From: Flaccisagitta enflata
Taxonomy: Eukaryota > Chaetognatha > Sagittoidea > Aphragmophora
Reading direction: 5' to 3'
Assembly: GCA_965153355.1 (NCBI GenBank)
Contig: OZ231126.1
Coordinates: 65,224,001-65,288,000, forward strand
DNA: 64,000 nucleotides
The notes below the pieces were generated by a model, which made no database searches, was not told the DNA's origin, and was given only the letters and a program-made list of their open reading frames with translations. Made by a program: the position numbers and the translations under genes. Of this stretch, positions 1-10,328 are shown piece by piece. How positions within the stretch are numbered: position 1 is the first letter of the stretch; every line of letters starts with the position of its first letter.

Positions 1-320
1 TCAAATAAAAAAATGCCTTATCACATGATATTATGAGTTTTCATTGACCATTATCAATCCCACAGTAAACACAAAAAATTTCAACACATTACTCAAACAA
101 TAAGTTATCAAAAAATGGTGTAAACATCAAATTTTCCCTTCCTCGATTTTTTTGCTATTTTTTCTCAAAGCTGAACATTATGATATTTATTTTTTTTAAA
201 ACTCATTTTGCTTAAACATTAAGCATTTTTTCTTTTCCCATTTGATGGGAAACAACTTGAGGGACATTTCCCTCCATGTTATTGGGTTGATCCTAAGCAG
301 AGAAAAAAACATTTTCTTGA

Positions 321-1066
321 GGTGCGTCTGCATTAATCGGCTTATTCGGATATTTTACCATCTTGGCCATGAATATAAGAACAGCTTAAAAATGTCATAG
401 CTCGCTTAATTTTAATCGCAGAGAGATGATTTTTTTTTCAAAATTTGCATCTTTAAAAAATCTATCAAATGAGACTAAGTTGGTTCCTGAATCTTTTTTC
501 GTTTAGAAATGACAGCCAAATGAATAAGACATTTGCTTTTTGCAAGTGTGGTTGGGCAAATCTTTCTTAGTTTATGGAGAATGGTGCACTGGCACACTGC
601 GCCAAATATACTGTAAGATCAACAAGTTGAGCTTGACTAGGGTTAGCCCACATCAATTTGGATCTCAATCTAATTGAGAACTCAAAGATTCAAACGTAAA
701 ACCTGCAGAAACAGGGGAAAACAACATGCAAAGCAGGGATGAAATGAGACGCATAAATGGTTTGAAACAACATCACTCCAGTACCTCCAGTCTTTCTACG
801 AGTCAATGCCAAAGTGAATGCAGGCGGTGGTGGATGCCCAACATGGTCATACTTAATATTAGATGCAGTCTAATATTTTTGCTGCTCACTTCTTGTCAAT
901 AAATCAACTTATACACCTACAGTTCTTATGTTTGTGGCCAAGATGGTATTTGAATATTAATATCCGGATATTTCATTTTGTAAATTTTGTAAATTCACTA
1001 TGTAGAATATCCGGATATTGATATCCAGATAAAATATCCAAATAATACGGTGAATGCAGACGCACC
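321..1066. mobile_element. Foldback element with GGTGCGTCTGCATT ends
   Basis: Inverted ends GGTGCGTCTGCATT at 321 and its complement ending at 1066 bound 746 bp. The arms continue for about 100 bp with mismatches (GGATATTTTA near both ends, GGCCAAGATGGTA inside). No coding capacity. Target duplication is not clear (CTTGA left, CTTGG right). Superfamily undetermined. Confidence 0.6.
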
Positions 1067-1071
1067 CTTGG

Positions 1072-1178
1072 AGCGTATCAATTCGCGAACACCCCCAAAA
1101 GTCTTAACACTCTGGCGTTCAGTCACATGAAATTTTATATTTTGTTGGTCCTGAAAGTGTTGCAGAATTGATACGCTC
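1072..1178. repeat. Small inverted repeat, about 107 bp
   Basis: GAGCGTATCAATTC on the left and its exact complement on the right enclose about 80 bp. It abuts the preceding foldback element. It may be a very short MITE or a remnant. Confidence 0.4.
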
Positions 1179-1489
1179 ATTGGACGACCATCGTAGTTAT
1201 TTTCGTCTTAGCGGAAGTCAAGATTTCGCGGACTTAAAAGGGAAAAAAATACAATTTGTCTAATTTACAAAAATGCCCATATCTCATGAACTCTTTGAGC
1301 TACACCCATGATTTTTTGCGGGAAAACAGACTTTACCAAGAGAGATCAGGAGAAAAAAATTGGTCTTCTGAAGATGAGTCCAACCAGCCCAACCAGCCCA
1401 ACCAACCTACAAGATGAAATAGTCGAAAAAAAAGATGGTCCTTGGCCGTGCCCTGCCTAAGTTGGTTGTGGTTGAAGTGAGGAAGCAGG

Positions 1490-1810
1490 CAGCGGCGGGT
1501 GGATGACCTATGCTTTCACACATGGGGATATTCTCCTCCTTCTCCTCCTCCTCCTCCTCCCTTCTCCGTCTCCTCAAATCCCAGTCTCGAGGCCAAATTC
1601 CCGATCAGGCGAAATCCAGTCTTGAGGCCCAAATCCCAGCCTCAAAGGCCCAATCTAGCCTCAAGGCTAAATCCTAGCCTCCATGGGTTCAAGGCCTGAG
1701 AGGAAGTGAATTTCAGCCTGAGAGGGCAGATTTCAGCCTGAGGCCAGTTTCCAGAGCTGGGAAGGCCACAGGGGGACGACGGGCGGGCGGATGAACGGAT
1801 GAGCGGCGGA
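1490..1810 (+). mobile_element. Degenerate zeta element fragment
   Basis: GGATGACCTATGCTTTCACAC near 1500 matches the 5' part of the zeta elements at 39740 and 46245. It is followed by CTCCTTCTCC and about 100 bp of CCCAGCCTCGAGGCC-type minisatellite. The terminal repeats are decayed (GGCAGCGGCGG). Confidence 0.55.
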
Positions 1811-1972
1811 TGGGACAAGGTCTCTGTGATCTTACTGGACCTGCATTTCGTCTATCAAGAGCCATGCCTATTTCCTCTCATTCAATTTACAACCATGCTG
1901 TGCTTAATTATCATTATATTGCCATAAAGCCTGTTTTAACTGTGCTCCTGCCAAAATGTCTAAATTAATATA

Positions 1973-2735
1973 CAGGGTGCACCTGCTCAGTTGTAACATA
2001 AAGAATCGATATCTCAGCTTCTAAAGAAGATAATCCTATTTTGATAAAAGTTCCAAAGAGTTCTTAAAAACGATTTTTGCTCATGCTAAGAAAAAAGATC
2101 AATCCCATCAAAATTTTACACATTCACAACCTAAAGTGAAGCAGCTATTTTCATAATGCAAATTTGGCTGTCTTTGCTCATAGGCAATTTTTCTTTAAGG
2201 GGCTCTCATTTCTAAATGAATTGAGCTAGGGACCTGAGATTGGTCTCAAATAAAATATTTTTAGCTTTAGTTTATGGCTCTAATAACAATTACCCTCAAA
2301 ATAGTGAAGTTTTTGCATTTCTCTCCTTCAAAACAATGTTTTAAAAAATAACCTCGATTTTCATAAGCATGATTTTTGCAAAAATCACAGTATTCTATTT
2401 AAAAAAATCTGTGAAATCTGTGAACTCTCTTTAATTACATAAAATATGTTTTTTTTTAGTCAAACTTGACATTTTTTGTCAAAAATTTTAGAAATAAAAG
2501 TCCAACAAAGAGAAATTGATATTGGAAATCAATAGAAAATAGCAAAATTATAGCAAAAAGGCATATACTTCCAAGCCTTTTTTCCACTGCTGTTTATACC
2601 TTCCCATTATTTTTCTCCTATCAAGCAAAAATCGGTTTTCAAAAGCTCTTTAGAACTTTTTTCAGAATTATAATACCTTTTTTAGAAGCAGAGATACATC
2701 GATTCTTTATGTTACAACTGAGTTGGTACACCCTG
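1973..2735. mobile_element. Tc1/mariner-like foldback element (CAGGGTG ends, TA flanks)
   Basis: The 763-bp element starts CAGGGTGCACC and ends with GGTACACCCTG, with TA on both sides (1971-1972, 2736-2737). The arms share TCAGTTGTAACATAAAGAAT and further sequence for over 100 bp. No transposase remains. Its flanks match the interior of an alpha HP element, so it inserted into one. Confidence 0.75.
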
Positions 2736-2793
2736 TATTACTGCTCCTGCCCATCCGCACGCGACTGGGGTAGCCGTTTATCCGGCCTTGCTC
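2736..2793 (+). mobile_element. HP-alpha element, 3' part split off by a MITE
   Basis: GCTCCTGCCCATCCGCACGCG followed by GACTGGGGTAGCCG and CGGCCTTG is the standard alpha 3' end. The matching internal piece (GCTCCTGCCAAAATGTCTA) lies just left of the MITE at about 1945-1972. Confidence 0.7.
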
Positions 2794-3059
2794 TTTTTCC
2801 TCGATTGTACGTTTCAATCCTAATGTTTTTAGCCGATGTGACACTTGACAGCAAAGGTAACTTGGTCGCCTCGCCAACAAGTCATTACTGACATCAAACA
2901 GAATCCCATTTCCAATCATCTCAGAGTTTTTCTGCGGCCAAATGAAAGTATCAACTTAATCAGGGCTCATTTCATCTTCATGAGGCTTAGCATTTGTACC
3001 TATTTTAATCAATTTCGACTATTGGGTAATTCAGCGGTATACTAGCACAGACAGTAAGT

Positions 3060-3176
<117 letters not shown>

Positions 3177-3382
3177 TCATGCGGAATCATGCCTGGAATA
3201 CGCACATATGGAAAAAGAGTCGCGCAGAATTGACATCACTTTTAGAATCATTTTTAGTACAATTTTTGATGATCAAGTGTCACGGAGATTCAAGAAGGGC
3301 GTTTCTTGAGCTTTTTTGTCCTTGATCTTTGCTTCAAAATCGCGCGCGTTTGACGCAAGCAGGAAGTAAGGCCATAAGCGGG

Positions 3383-3530
<148 letters not shown>

Positions 3531-3538
3531 TCTGCGAT

Positions 3539-3905
3539 TTTGGTCGAGTAGTTTGTCTTCTACACAAATTTGAAGTGCCACAAGTATTTTCCCATCTTAC
3601 AGATTTTCCATTAGAAATTCAGAATTCTGCTTGCCTTTATTTTCCTTTTTTTTTTTTTAACTATTCATATCATAGAGACAAGATTGGTCTGAAATGATTG
3701 ATAAACTGACAAAGTTATTAAACTACTTTAAAATTGTCCCTGATAAAAGCCTTTTTTGTATTGATGGCGTGAATGATTCAAAAAGAATTGTGATGCTAAC
3801 TTGCATAGTTCTTGGAATTTATTAGAAAATCTGCTCAGTCCTGTAATGAAAGTTTTTACTTCAAATTCGTTTTGAAGCCAAACTACTTGACCAAAATGGA
3901 CGAAG
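3539..3905. mobile_element. Foldback element remnant
   Basis: TTTTGGTCGAGTAGTTTG near 3538 is complemented by CAAACTACTTGACCAAAA near 3880. The arms are short and diverged. It resembles the CTAC-ended family seen at 6991-7409. Confidence 0.5.
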
Positions 3906-4029
3906 TTTTGACACAAAAAATGTCAATATATACTCTTTAAGACTGGATCAATTTCAAATACATGACTTTTAGAACCTGTACGTAAAAGCTTAACAGAATC
4001 CGACAACTCAGCTGGATGATCCGGTAGAA

Positions 4030-4115
4030 ATAAAAAAAACTTTATAAAGCGTACCGGACCAACCTACGGACAGACGGACAAAACCGTTCATGGGCACACG
4101 AGGACTCATCTAAAA
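4030..4115 (-). mobile_element. HP-like element fragment with GATGAGTCC hairpin side
   Basis: Read on the minus strand it runs TTTTAGATGAGTCCTCG, a TGTCCGTCTGTCCG tract, then decays. It has the general HP layout but an arm sequence not seen elsewhere in the window. Confidence 0.35.
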
Positions 4116-4239
4116 CCGCGACGTTTCATTAAATGTTTTCTTCTCTGCTTTCTCCGTCGAGCCACAACTTGTGGTCGTCGATATTCCGTTCTCCTTTCGA
4201 CATCTTGACTGGTTTTTGTGGCGTCTATCCAACCCGACC

Positions 4240-4680
4240 AGCCTAACCAATAGCATTCAAATAGAATATTTTTAGGTGCGACAAAGCACCTCTATAACTG
4301 GCTGTGTCCGTTGGTCTGTCTGTCGGGTTACGCATTCGTTCGACGATCTACACGTCGCACCTTATTGGCCTACTTGGCCTTGTTTTAAGTACTTTTCATA
4401 TTCCATTTGTATTGATTGAGCCCAATCTACGTACTTGGAAAAACGATTTTGACTTTATATAGGCAACGCGTCATCAATGCTGTAGTTGTATAGAATGTAT
4501 AGAATTTCTCTCAGAACTGCAGCAATCGATTTCATTCAACTACAGCATTGATGACGCCTAGCCTAGATCAAGTCAAAATCGATTTTCAAAATGAGATGGG
4601 GCTTTAATTATGCAAATGTAACATGAAAAGTGCTTGGAAATAACATTTTGTTTGAATGCCCAAATTGAGCCCACTCTACT
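4240..4680. mobile_element. Foldback element carrying a gamma insertion
   Basis: GCATTCAAA plus AAGTACTTTTCAT on the left and their complements at 4615-4665 form outer arms. An inner arm pair is GCGTCATCAATGCTGTAGTTG (4470) against its complement (4541-4560). The gamma HP element at 4274-4384 sits inside the left arm. Confidence 0.55.
4274..4384 (+). mobile_element. HP-gamma element, copy 1
   Basis: Starts AGGTGCGACAAAGCACC, a 5-bp stem with a GACAAA loop, then CTCTATAACTGGCTGTGTCCG. The distal arm GTCGCACC complements the first eight bases of the hairpin arm, and the element ends TTGGCCTTGTT. It sits in a T tract. It is 111 bp long and has no coding capacity. Confidence 0.8.
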
Positions 4681-4878
4681 AACCAAGCCCCCCTCCTCAC
4701 CACCACCACAACCCCTCCCATCTCCACCAATCTCTAGCAGCCCACCCCCCCCCCCCTCCCTACCCTCGATTCACCTTCAGTCCACGGAAACATCTTAAAC
4801 TATGTCCGTTCCATTGATCTTTCCTTTTGCCGTGAAATGGCGTTGTTGACGGGAGTCAAGTGCGCGGAAGATGAAAAT

Positions 4879-5122
4879 AACAAGGCCAACACCTTAGAGT
4901 CGCGTGCGGTTGTTAAGACTAAAATACAAAAAGACTAAAAGACTGAGAGACTAAAAGACTAAAAGACCAAAAGACCAAAAGACTAAATGTAAATTGTCTT
5001 GAAATAACTTGAAACAACTTGAAATACCGTAAAACGACAAAAAAAAGCTGTGACGGAGGGACGGACCGACCGACAGACAGATGTACGGACAGAGCGGGTT
5101 GTAGAGTCGCGTGCACGCGACT
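4879..5122 (-). mobile_element. HP-alpha element with GTCTTTTA-type core
   Basis: On the minus strand: hairpin AGTCGCGTGCACGCGACT, CTACAACCCGCTCTGTCCG, a GTCC-type stretch, then a core of GTCTTTTAGTC and related units, the distal arm CCGCACGCGACT, and GGCCTTGTT. The core is like that of the element at 27391-27681. Confidence 0.85.
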
Positions 5123-5294
5123 AAAAACACATCGATAGGCTGAGAGCCCTTTCCAAGACAAAAATAGAGATGGAGTAAAAAATTCCCTATCCTAGGGGAG
5201 GCCTGTTGTGTGTTGCTATGTTCACTGCAAAGACGACGACGATGATGCAACCCATGTTAAAGGAAATCGTGAAAGATGCCTTAAGAATTGGCGT

Positions 5295-5442
5295 GGTAAC
5301 ACAATGACACCGCCTCTAGTGAGTCTAGAAATATGACTCTATAAACCAATTTTTTTGATTAGTCGGTCCGTCCATCCGTCGGTCCGTCAAAATTTTTCCG
5401 CTCCATCCGCGACTGAGCTAGACGTGTAGTCGGCCGTGTTTT
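5295..5442 (+). mobile_element. Decayed HP-beta element
   Basis: A weak hairpin (TCTAGAAATATGACTCTATAA), the tract GTCGGTCCGTCC, and CCATCCGCGACTG with GTGTAGTCGGCC keep the HP order. The ends are eroded. Confidence 0.45.
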
Positions 5443-5599
5443 TTTCTTCTATTTACTTGAATTTGATATTTTCACGAGTATAGAAGGCTTGGAGGCCATT
5501 TCTATCTCAACTTCCTTGTCCATTTCTGCTTCTGCTTCTCTTGCCACTTCTATCTAAAGTTCAACTTCTAATTCTGACCTATTTTCACTTCTGCTCAGG

Positions 5600-6160
5600 G
5601 GTGTATGAAATTGAGTCACTTTTTATTTCCCCCCCCCCCCCCCCGCCTTTGATTTTCTTCCATGCGATGCGTCCCATCGCGTATCAAAATCAGGGCGTGT
5701 TTCTGATGAGCGCCAAAAACGCTTTTGTTCCCGTATAACGCGATAACCGCGTGAACACATATTCAAGAATTTCAACTGTCCCACGAGGGAGTGAGCAAAG
5801 TGAGTGAGCGAGCCCGTGAACGGAGCAAGCGAGCGAAGCGAGCGTAGCGAAGTGGAGCGCTGCGGAGCGAGTGAGCGGAGTGAGCGGTCCGAGTGAACAA
5901 ACATAGCGAGCAACCGAGTGGCCCGTTCAAAATGCGATCGTCTTTGACTAGAAACGCCCCCTCAATGATTTTCTTCCCTACAAAGTTATAAAATAGTGTA
6001 TTTAAGGTTTGAATAGTTTTTAAATTGTGTTCTATTAATGAGGTTTTATAATTTGGTACTGACAAAAGTTTTATTTTCCCTAAATTTTCTTTTTTCCGCC
6101 TTTTCTGCCCTTTGATTTCCGTCCCCATCTACTTTGATTCCCCCCTCCCCCCATAGGGGG
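5600..6160 (-). repeat. Interspersed repeat D, copy 1, interrupted by a CG-rich element
   Basis: GGGGTGTATGAAATTGAGT, a C run, GCCTTTGATTTTCTTCC and, after an insertion, TCAATGATTTTCTTCCC through to CCCCATCTACTTTGATT match the repeat at 8590-8870. Orientation is arbitrary. Confidence 0.65.
5693..5961 (-). mobile_element. CG-rich element E, copy 1
   Basis: Ends are GGGCGTGTTTCT and GACTAGAAACGCCCCC. The interior is built of short GAGCGAGCGAAGCGAGC-like units. Comparison with the uninterrupted repeat D at 8690 shows TCA on both sides, a possible 3-bp target duplication. No coding capacity. Confidence 0.75.
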
Positions 6161-6179
6161 GAACTCAATTATATGCAGC

Positions 6180-6345
6180 TCTCCTTCTCCTGCCCCCACT
6201 GCTTCCATTCTCAGTACCTCAACTTCCGTTCCCAATACCGCTTCCACGTTCGCTTCCACTTCCGCTTCCTCTTCCGCTTACGCTTTCACTTCCGCTTCCT
6301 CTTCCGCTTCCTCTTCCACCTCCACTTACGCCTCTGTTTCCGGTA
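6180..6345. repeat. CTTCCRCTTCC minisatellite
   Basis: Imperfect 6-12 bp pyrimidine units (CTTCCGCTTCC, CTCTTCCGC) repeat over about 165 bp. Confidence 0.7.
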
Positions 6346-6632
6346 CTTCTGCCTCTCGATTTTTTCCTTGAAATTGAAATTGAAATCTGCTCTCTTACAA
6401 AAAACGAAAACGGATTTTCTTCCAGAAGGCCTTCGCAGATATATCGAGTTTTATCGGCCATAGGATTTATATGGAATCTTTTTCAGTCAAAAGAAGAGGG
6501 TTCGCGATTTTTTCCGCTTCTCACCATTTCTTTTGGTAAGCTTTGGTATTAAATTGTGTCCTTGACTATAATGTTTTGCCTTGGTAGAACCGTTTTCTTC
6601 CGTTTACTTACCATCCTGCCAAATTCCGATGA

Positions 6633-6750
6633 TTAGGGTCTAACAAGGCCGGATACTCGTCCCTCAGATCCCGGCTGGTTGAATATTGGGCAAGTAATGC
6701 AAACTAAAAGGACAAACGGACCGACTGCGCTTTAAGTATCAAGTCTGATG
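6633..6750 (-). mobile_element. Decayed HP element
   Basis: AACAAGGCCGGATACTCGTC, a GGGCAAGTAATGCAAA block and GGACAAACGGACCGAC keep the minus-strand HP order. The hairpin is gone. Confidence 0.5.
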
Positions 6751-6990
6751 AGTAATTATTACTTAACGCCCCTCATTCATACAGGCCCCCTATTATTTAG
6801 CCTCTCCGCTCTCCCATTCCTGTTTCACACTTGACAAAACCGCATTGTGTCACAAACCACAGATTTTTTTTATGCGGGCCATATAAAAAGGAAAGAAACA
6901 GGAATTCTTTAAATAGATTATCAAGATCTGTAAAAGAATTCATGTAACTCAGGTAACTCACCATATTGAATACCACCTTGCCAATAAGTA

Positions 6991-7409
6991 CTACTCGACT
7001 AAAAAAAAAAAGCCGCACCCTATTTTGAGTTGAAGAATAAGAAAAACAAATAATTTGAACATTTTTTTGTTTAATTGATTTAAAAGATTTTCAAATTTTC
7101 TTTCATTCTAGACCAATCCTAAATCTGTATCTTTAACGGTTTGGGAGCTAGAGTTTGCCAAAGATATCTTCTAATTTGTAAAAATGCTCATTTTTCAATG
7201 GGATTGCAAACTGAAAATGGCAATGTTTTCACTTATTCTCATGCCATTTCTAAACGAATAAAGCTAGAATTTTCAGATTGGAGCCAAATGAAAGATCTTT
7301 TCAAGAGCTTTCTAATGGTCTAAGATTTTAATTAGTTATTTAACTTATTTTGAAATTCAGTATGACAATTTGCCATTTAAAAATGCGGCTTTGTTTATGA
7401 GTCGAGTAG
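6991..7409. mobile_element. TA-flanked foldback element with CTACTCGACT ends
   Basis: CTACTCGACT at the left and AGTCGAGTAG at the right, both flanked by TA, bound 419 bp. AAGCCGCA follows in both arms. The interior has the CGTTTAGAAATGG and GAGCCAAATGAAAGATCTT blocks shared by other foldback elements here. Confidence 0.75.
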
Positions 7410-8031
7410 TATACCGCCACCTTCAATTAAAGATATCTCTGCTTCTAGAACAGCTAGTAACTTTTTCTTAAAAATGAATGCAATCTGGTTCCTGTAGCTT
7501 TAGCCGTTGAATGAAATGGCAAGCAAAAGAATGAAAACATTCACTTCCAAAAATGAAAAAAAAATCAAGAATGAAAAAGTCAATTCTTAAGAGACAGATT
7601 CTACTAAGGATATCTCGACTTCTAGAGAAGCTAGAAACTTATAAAAAAAAAAGCAAATTGATCATCATCAAAAATCTTTAAGGTGAGCGCAATCTGGTTT
7701 CTGTAGATTTAATCGTTTAGAAGTTATAAGCGAAATAATAAACCTTTATCCAGGATGATTGGTTCACCAAAGTCTGTTAAAATGATGTGAAACCAAACAT
7801 TATATTACATTATGAAAAACTGTATAGAATGCTTAGAATATAGATAACTTGAATCATCTGTTAGGAAAAACCTCCTATCACCTTCTATCACTTTCAGTAT
7901 AATATCTTGGTCAATTTTTGTTAAATTAATGAATAAATTGCCTAGGTGTCGGTATACTTTTGATTCCTGTAATTTTCCTGTAATTTTGGTAAAAATCTTA
8001 AATAGAATCTCAAACAAGGTCAACAAACGTT

Positions 8032-8135
8032 AGTCGCGTGGTATCAAAGGTAATAAAGGTGAAAAAGGAAATAAAGGTAATAAAGGTAATTAAGGTAATA
8101 AAGGTAAAGGTAATAAAGGTAAGGCTTTTGCACCC
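8032..8135 (+). repeat. GGTAATAAA minisatellite beside an HP hairpin remnant
   Basis: TTAGTCGCGTGGTA, the start of an alpha hairpin, is followed by about ten GGTAATAAA-like units. It may be a truncated alpha element with an expanded core. Confidence 0.5.
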
Positions 8136-8589
8136 TATTGTAGATCTAGTCAATGAAACTCTAAAACGTTTTTTGACAACAAAATGAGTTTTTTATTTGA
8201 GTTTTTTTTTTAAATAGTAAGAAAGTAATTGTTTTAACAGAATACTCATAAGTACCGTAATAAAATGATAGCCTAAAGCGATTGTATTGAGTACCAGTAA
8301 TGGCGGCTGTCACCGTGAGGAAAAAAGTTGTAAGCATTGGTCACTTTTCTCCAAGTTTTTGTCTTCAGTCACTGCATTTTTTTTTTCATTTGTTAAATCA
8401 AATCAAAAGCAATTGTATGTATTGATTGCACTGAAAATCAGAGAAAAATAGGACTGAGCCAAATGAGATAGATTAACTAGAGTATTCAAAATCATTCAAC
8501 CAGACAACCAGCTATGCTCACTGACATGCTTTCTTGAATTTGCATGCTCAAATCAAAACATTTATTTATTCATCCTATTTGAAATTACT

Positions 8590-8870
8590 GCAGGGATGTA
8601 TATTATTGAGTTGCTTTTGATTTTTTTTCCCCCCCTGCCTTTGATTTTCTTTCCTGCGACGCGTCGCGTCGCGTTTTTATGTCAATGATTTTCTTCCCCA
8701 TACAGCGACAAAACAATGTAGTTAGGATTTAAATAGTGTTAAATTGTGTTTTACTAATTGTGTTTTGTGATTTGGTACTGTCAAAAGTTATATTTTCCCC
8801 ACATTTTCTTTTTTTCTCTTCTTTCCCCCTTTGATTTCCTTCCCCATCTCCAGACCCTTTGATTTTGATA
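8590..8870 (+). repeat. Interspersed repeat D, copy 2, inside R1 copy A
   Basis: It matches 5600-6160 without the CG-rich insertion: GGATGTATATTATTGAGTTG, the C run, GCCTTTGATTTTCTTTCC, TCAATGATTTTCTTCCCC, TTTGGTACTGTCAAAAGTT. It provides the empty site for element E copy 1. Confidence 0.65.
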
Positions 8871-8926
8871 ATATACAGGCCTGGAAATAAGTGCAAGCTA
8901 ATGGAGCTAAATGAGCTAGAATACTT

Positions 8927-9131
8927 AACAAGGCCAGATACACGGCTACCTCAGTCGCGTATGGGTGGGCCATATTTGAGGTCAATTGATCTTTTGAGCA
9001 GGAGCCATGAGGCCAAAGATCGCAAAAACCCAAAAAAAGTGAAGTGTGATGGATGGACAGACCGACGGACCAATGTATCAAAGGACCAATAGACCAACAA
9101 AGTGGGGCGAAGAGTCGCGTGGCACGCGACT
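8927..9131 (-). mobile_element. HP-alpha element inside R1 copy A
   Basis: On the minus strand: hairpin AGTCGCGTGCCACGCGACT, GTCGGTCTGTCC tract, ACTTCACTTTTTTTGG, then the distal arm CATACGCGACTGAGGTAGCC and GGCCTTGTT. Alignment with R1 copies B and C places it in ACTT/AAAAAC with no clear target duplication. Confidence 0.9.
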
Positions 9132-9539
9132 AAAAACTCCCTCACAGTTGAGCAGCTCTACTCACTGATGCTTTCTTGTATTTGCTTGCTTAAACATATA
9201 TCAAAATATCTATTCATTTATCGCATTTGAAATCAGAAAAAAAGAATGAGCTAAGTTAGCTAAATGAGCTAAAATGCTCAAAATCACCCTCACAGATGAG
9301 CAGCTATGCTCATAAACATGTTGTCTTGTATTTTCATACTCAAACAAACTAAGATACACTCCTTTATTGATCCTACACAAAATCATAAAAAATCGAAAAA
9401 ATTTAATTTGAATTTTTCGTATATAAATCTTTGAAAAATCATAACGCATGAAATATGTATCATAGAGCATTCTGCTTGGCGCCAAATGAAAGAGAATTAT
9501 CAAGTTTACTGACCCTTTCAATTTCATGGGAGGGCTCAA

Positions 9540-10305
9540 TCAGCCCTATGAGTTCCGAAACTTTCGCATGAGACCTGATTGCTGTCACCGAAATATTGGT
9601 CAAACAACTGGCACCAAAATCCATGAAAAAAGATCAATACAAGGAAGTAGAAGCTCATTCAAAGTGGTCTTGAAGAAATTGGCTTTGATGGACATAAGAA
9701 AATCGATATTTTATTCTTAGTTCACCTTGCGAATTTTCCTCAATGGTTTTGATGGGACTTGATATTCTTAATCTTTAAATTGAGAGACTTAATCATTTCT
9801 ATTTTATTGTCATATTATAAAAAAAAAAAACATTTGCGTAAAAAAAGTAAATGCTGACAAGAAATTTGAAATCACAAGTTTAAAAACGTTAATTCAAAAA
9901 TCAAGAAGGAAAGAAATTACTCTACATTAAAAAATCTACCAGATGAGCGGAAACTGGTCCCTGAGGTTTTGATCGTTTGAGAATGGAAGATAAAATGAAA
10001 AAACTTCTTCCCTGAAAGCAAAATTTGCTCATGAATGAATAAGACAAGATCATCAATAGACAATAATAAGGTAGAATTACATAAATGGCTTTAAAATTTG
10101 CTGCGGAAAGCTTATACAATAGTTTTCAGTTAAAGAACAGGTCATTTGACACACTAGCACTTTCAGTACGATGATATAATAAATGTTAAATGGTAATATG
10201 CTGCAGGTGTGATGAAATTTTTTGCCAAGGTTGTAAATATACAGTGCATAATCACACTTGAAATCACATCGTAAATTGGCTGAAAACTAGCTGAATATGA
10301 AATAA
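9540..10305. other. AT-rich intergenic stretch upstream of gene A
   Basis: No convincing coding sequence. It contains diverged pieces of the foldback-element interior (GAGCGGAAACTGGTCCCTGAG near 9955). The promoter of gene A should lie here or further left, but no clear TATA box or donor site was found. Confidence 0.4.
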
Positions 10306-10322
10306 TTTCTTTTCATTTTCAG
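10306..10322 (+). promoter_or_regulatory. Probable 3' splice site just upstream of gene A start codon
   Basis: A pyrimidine-rich tract ending TTCATTTTCAG stops 6 bases before the ATG at 10329. Gene B has the same arrangement. It could be the acceptor of an intron in the 5' UTR or of spliced-leader trans-splicing. No donor or first exon was identified with confidence. Confidence 0.5.
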
Positions 10323-10328
10323 CCAAAT

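Larger units (their letters stand above)
8293..9535 (+). repeat. Composite AT-rich repeat R1, copy A
   Basis: It begins CAGTAATGGCGGCTGTCACC and continues through AGGACTGAGCCAAATGAG. Two to three internal units of roughly 160-190 bp follow (CACCCTCACAGATGAGCAG, GCTTTCTTGTATTTGC, ATTCATTTATC), ending in GCATTCTGCTTGGCGCCAAA. Copies B and C match. Interrupted by repeat D and an alpha element. Confidence 0.75.

Noticed and set aside
2045-2100. Possible protein-coding exon in the AT-rich foldback interiors
   Set aside because: Stops occur in all frames and the same words recur in many inverted-repeat elements.
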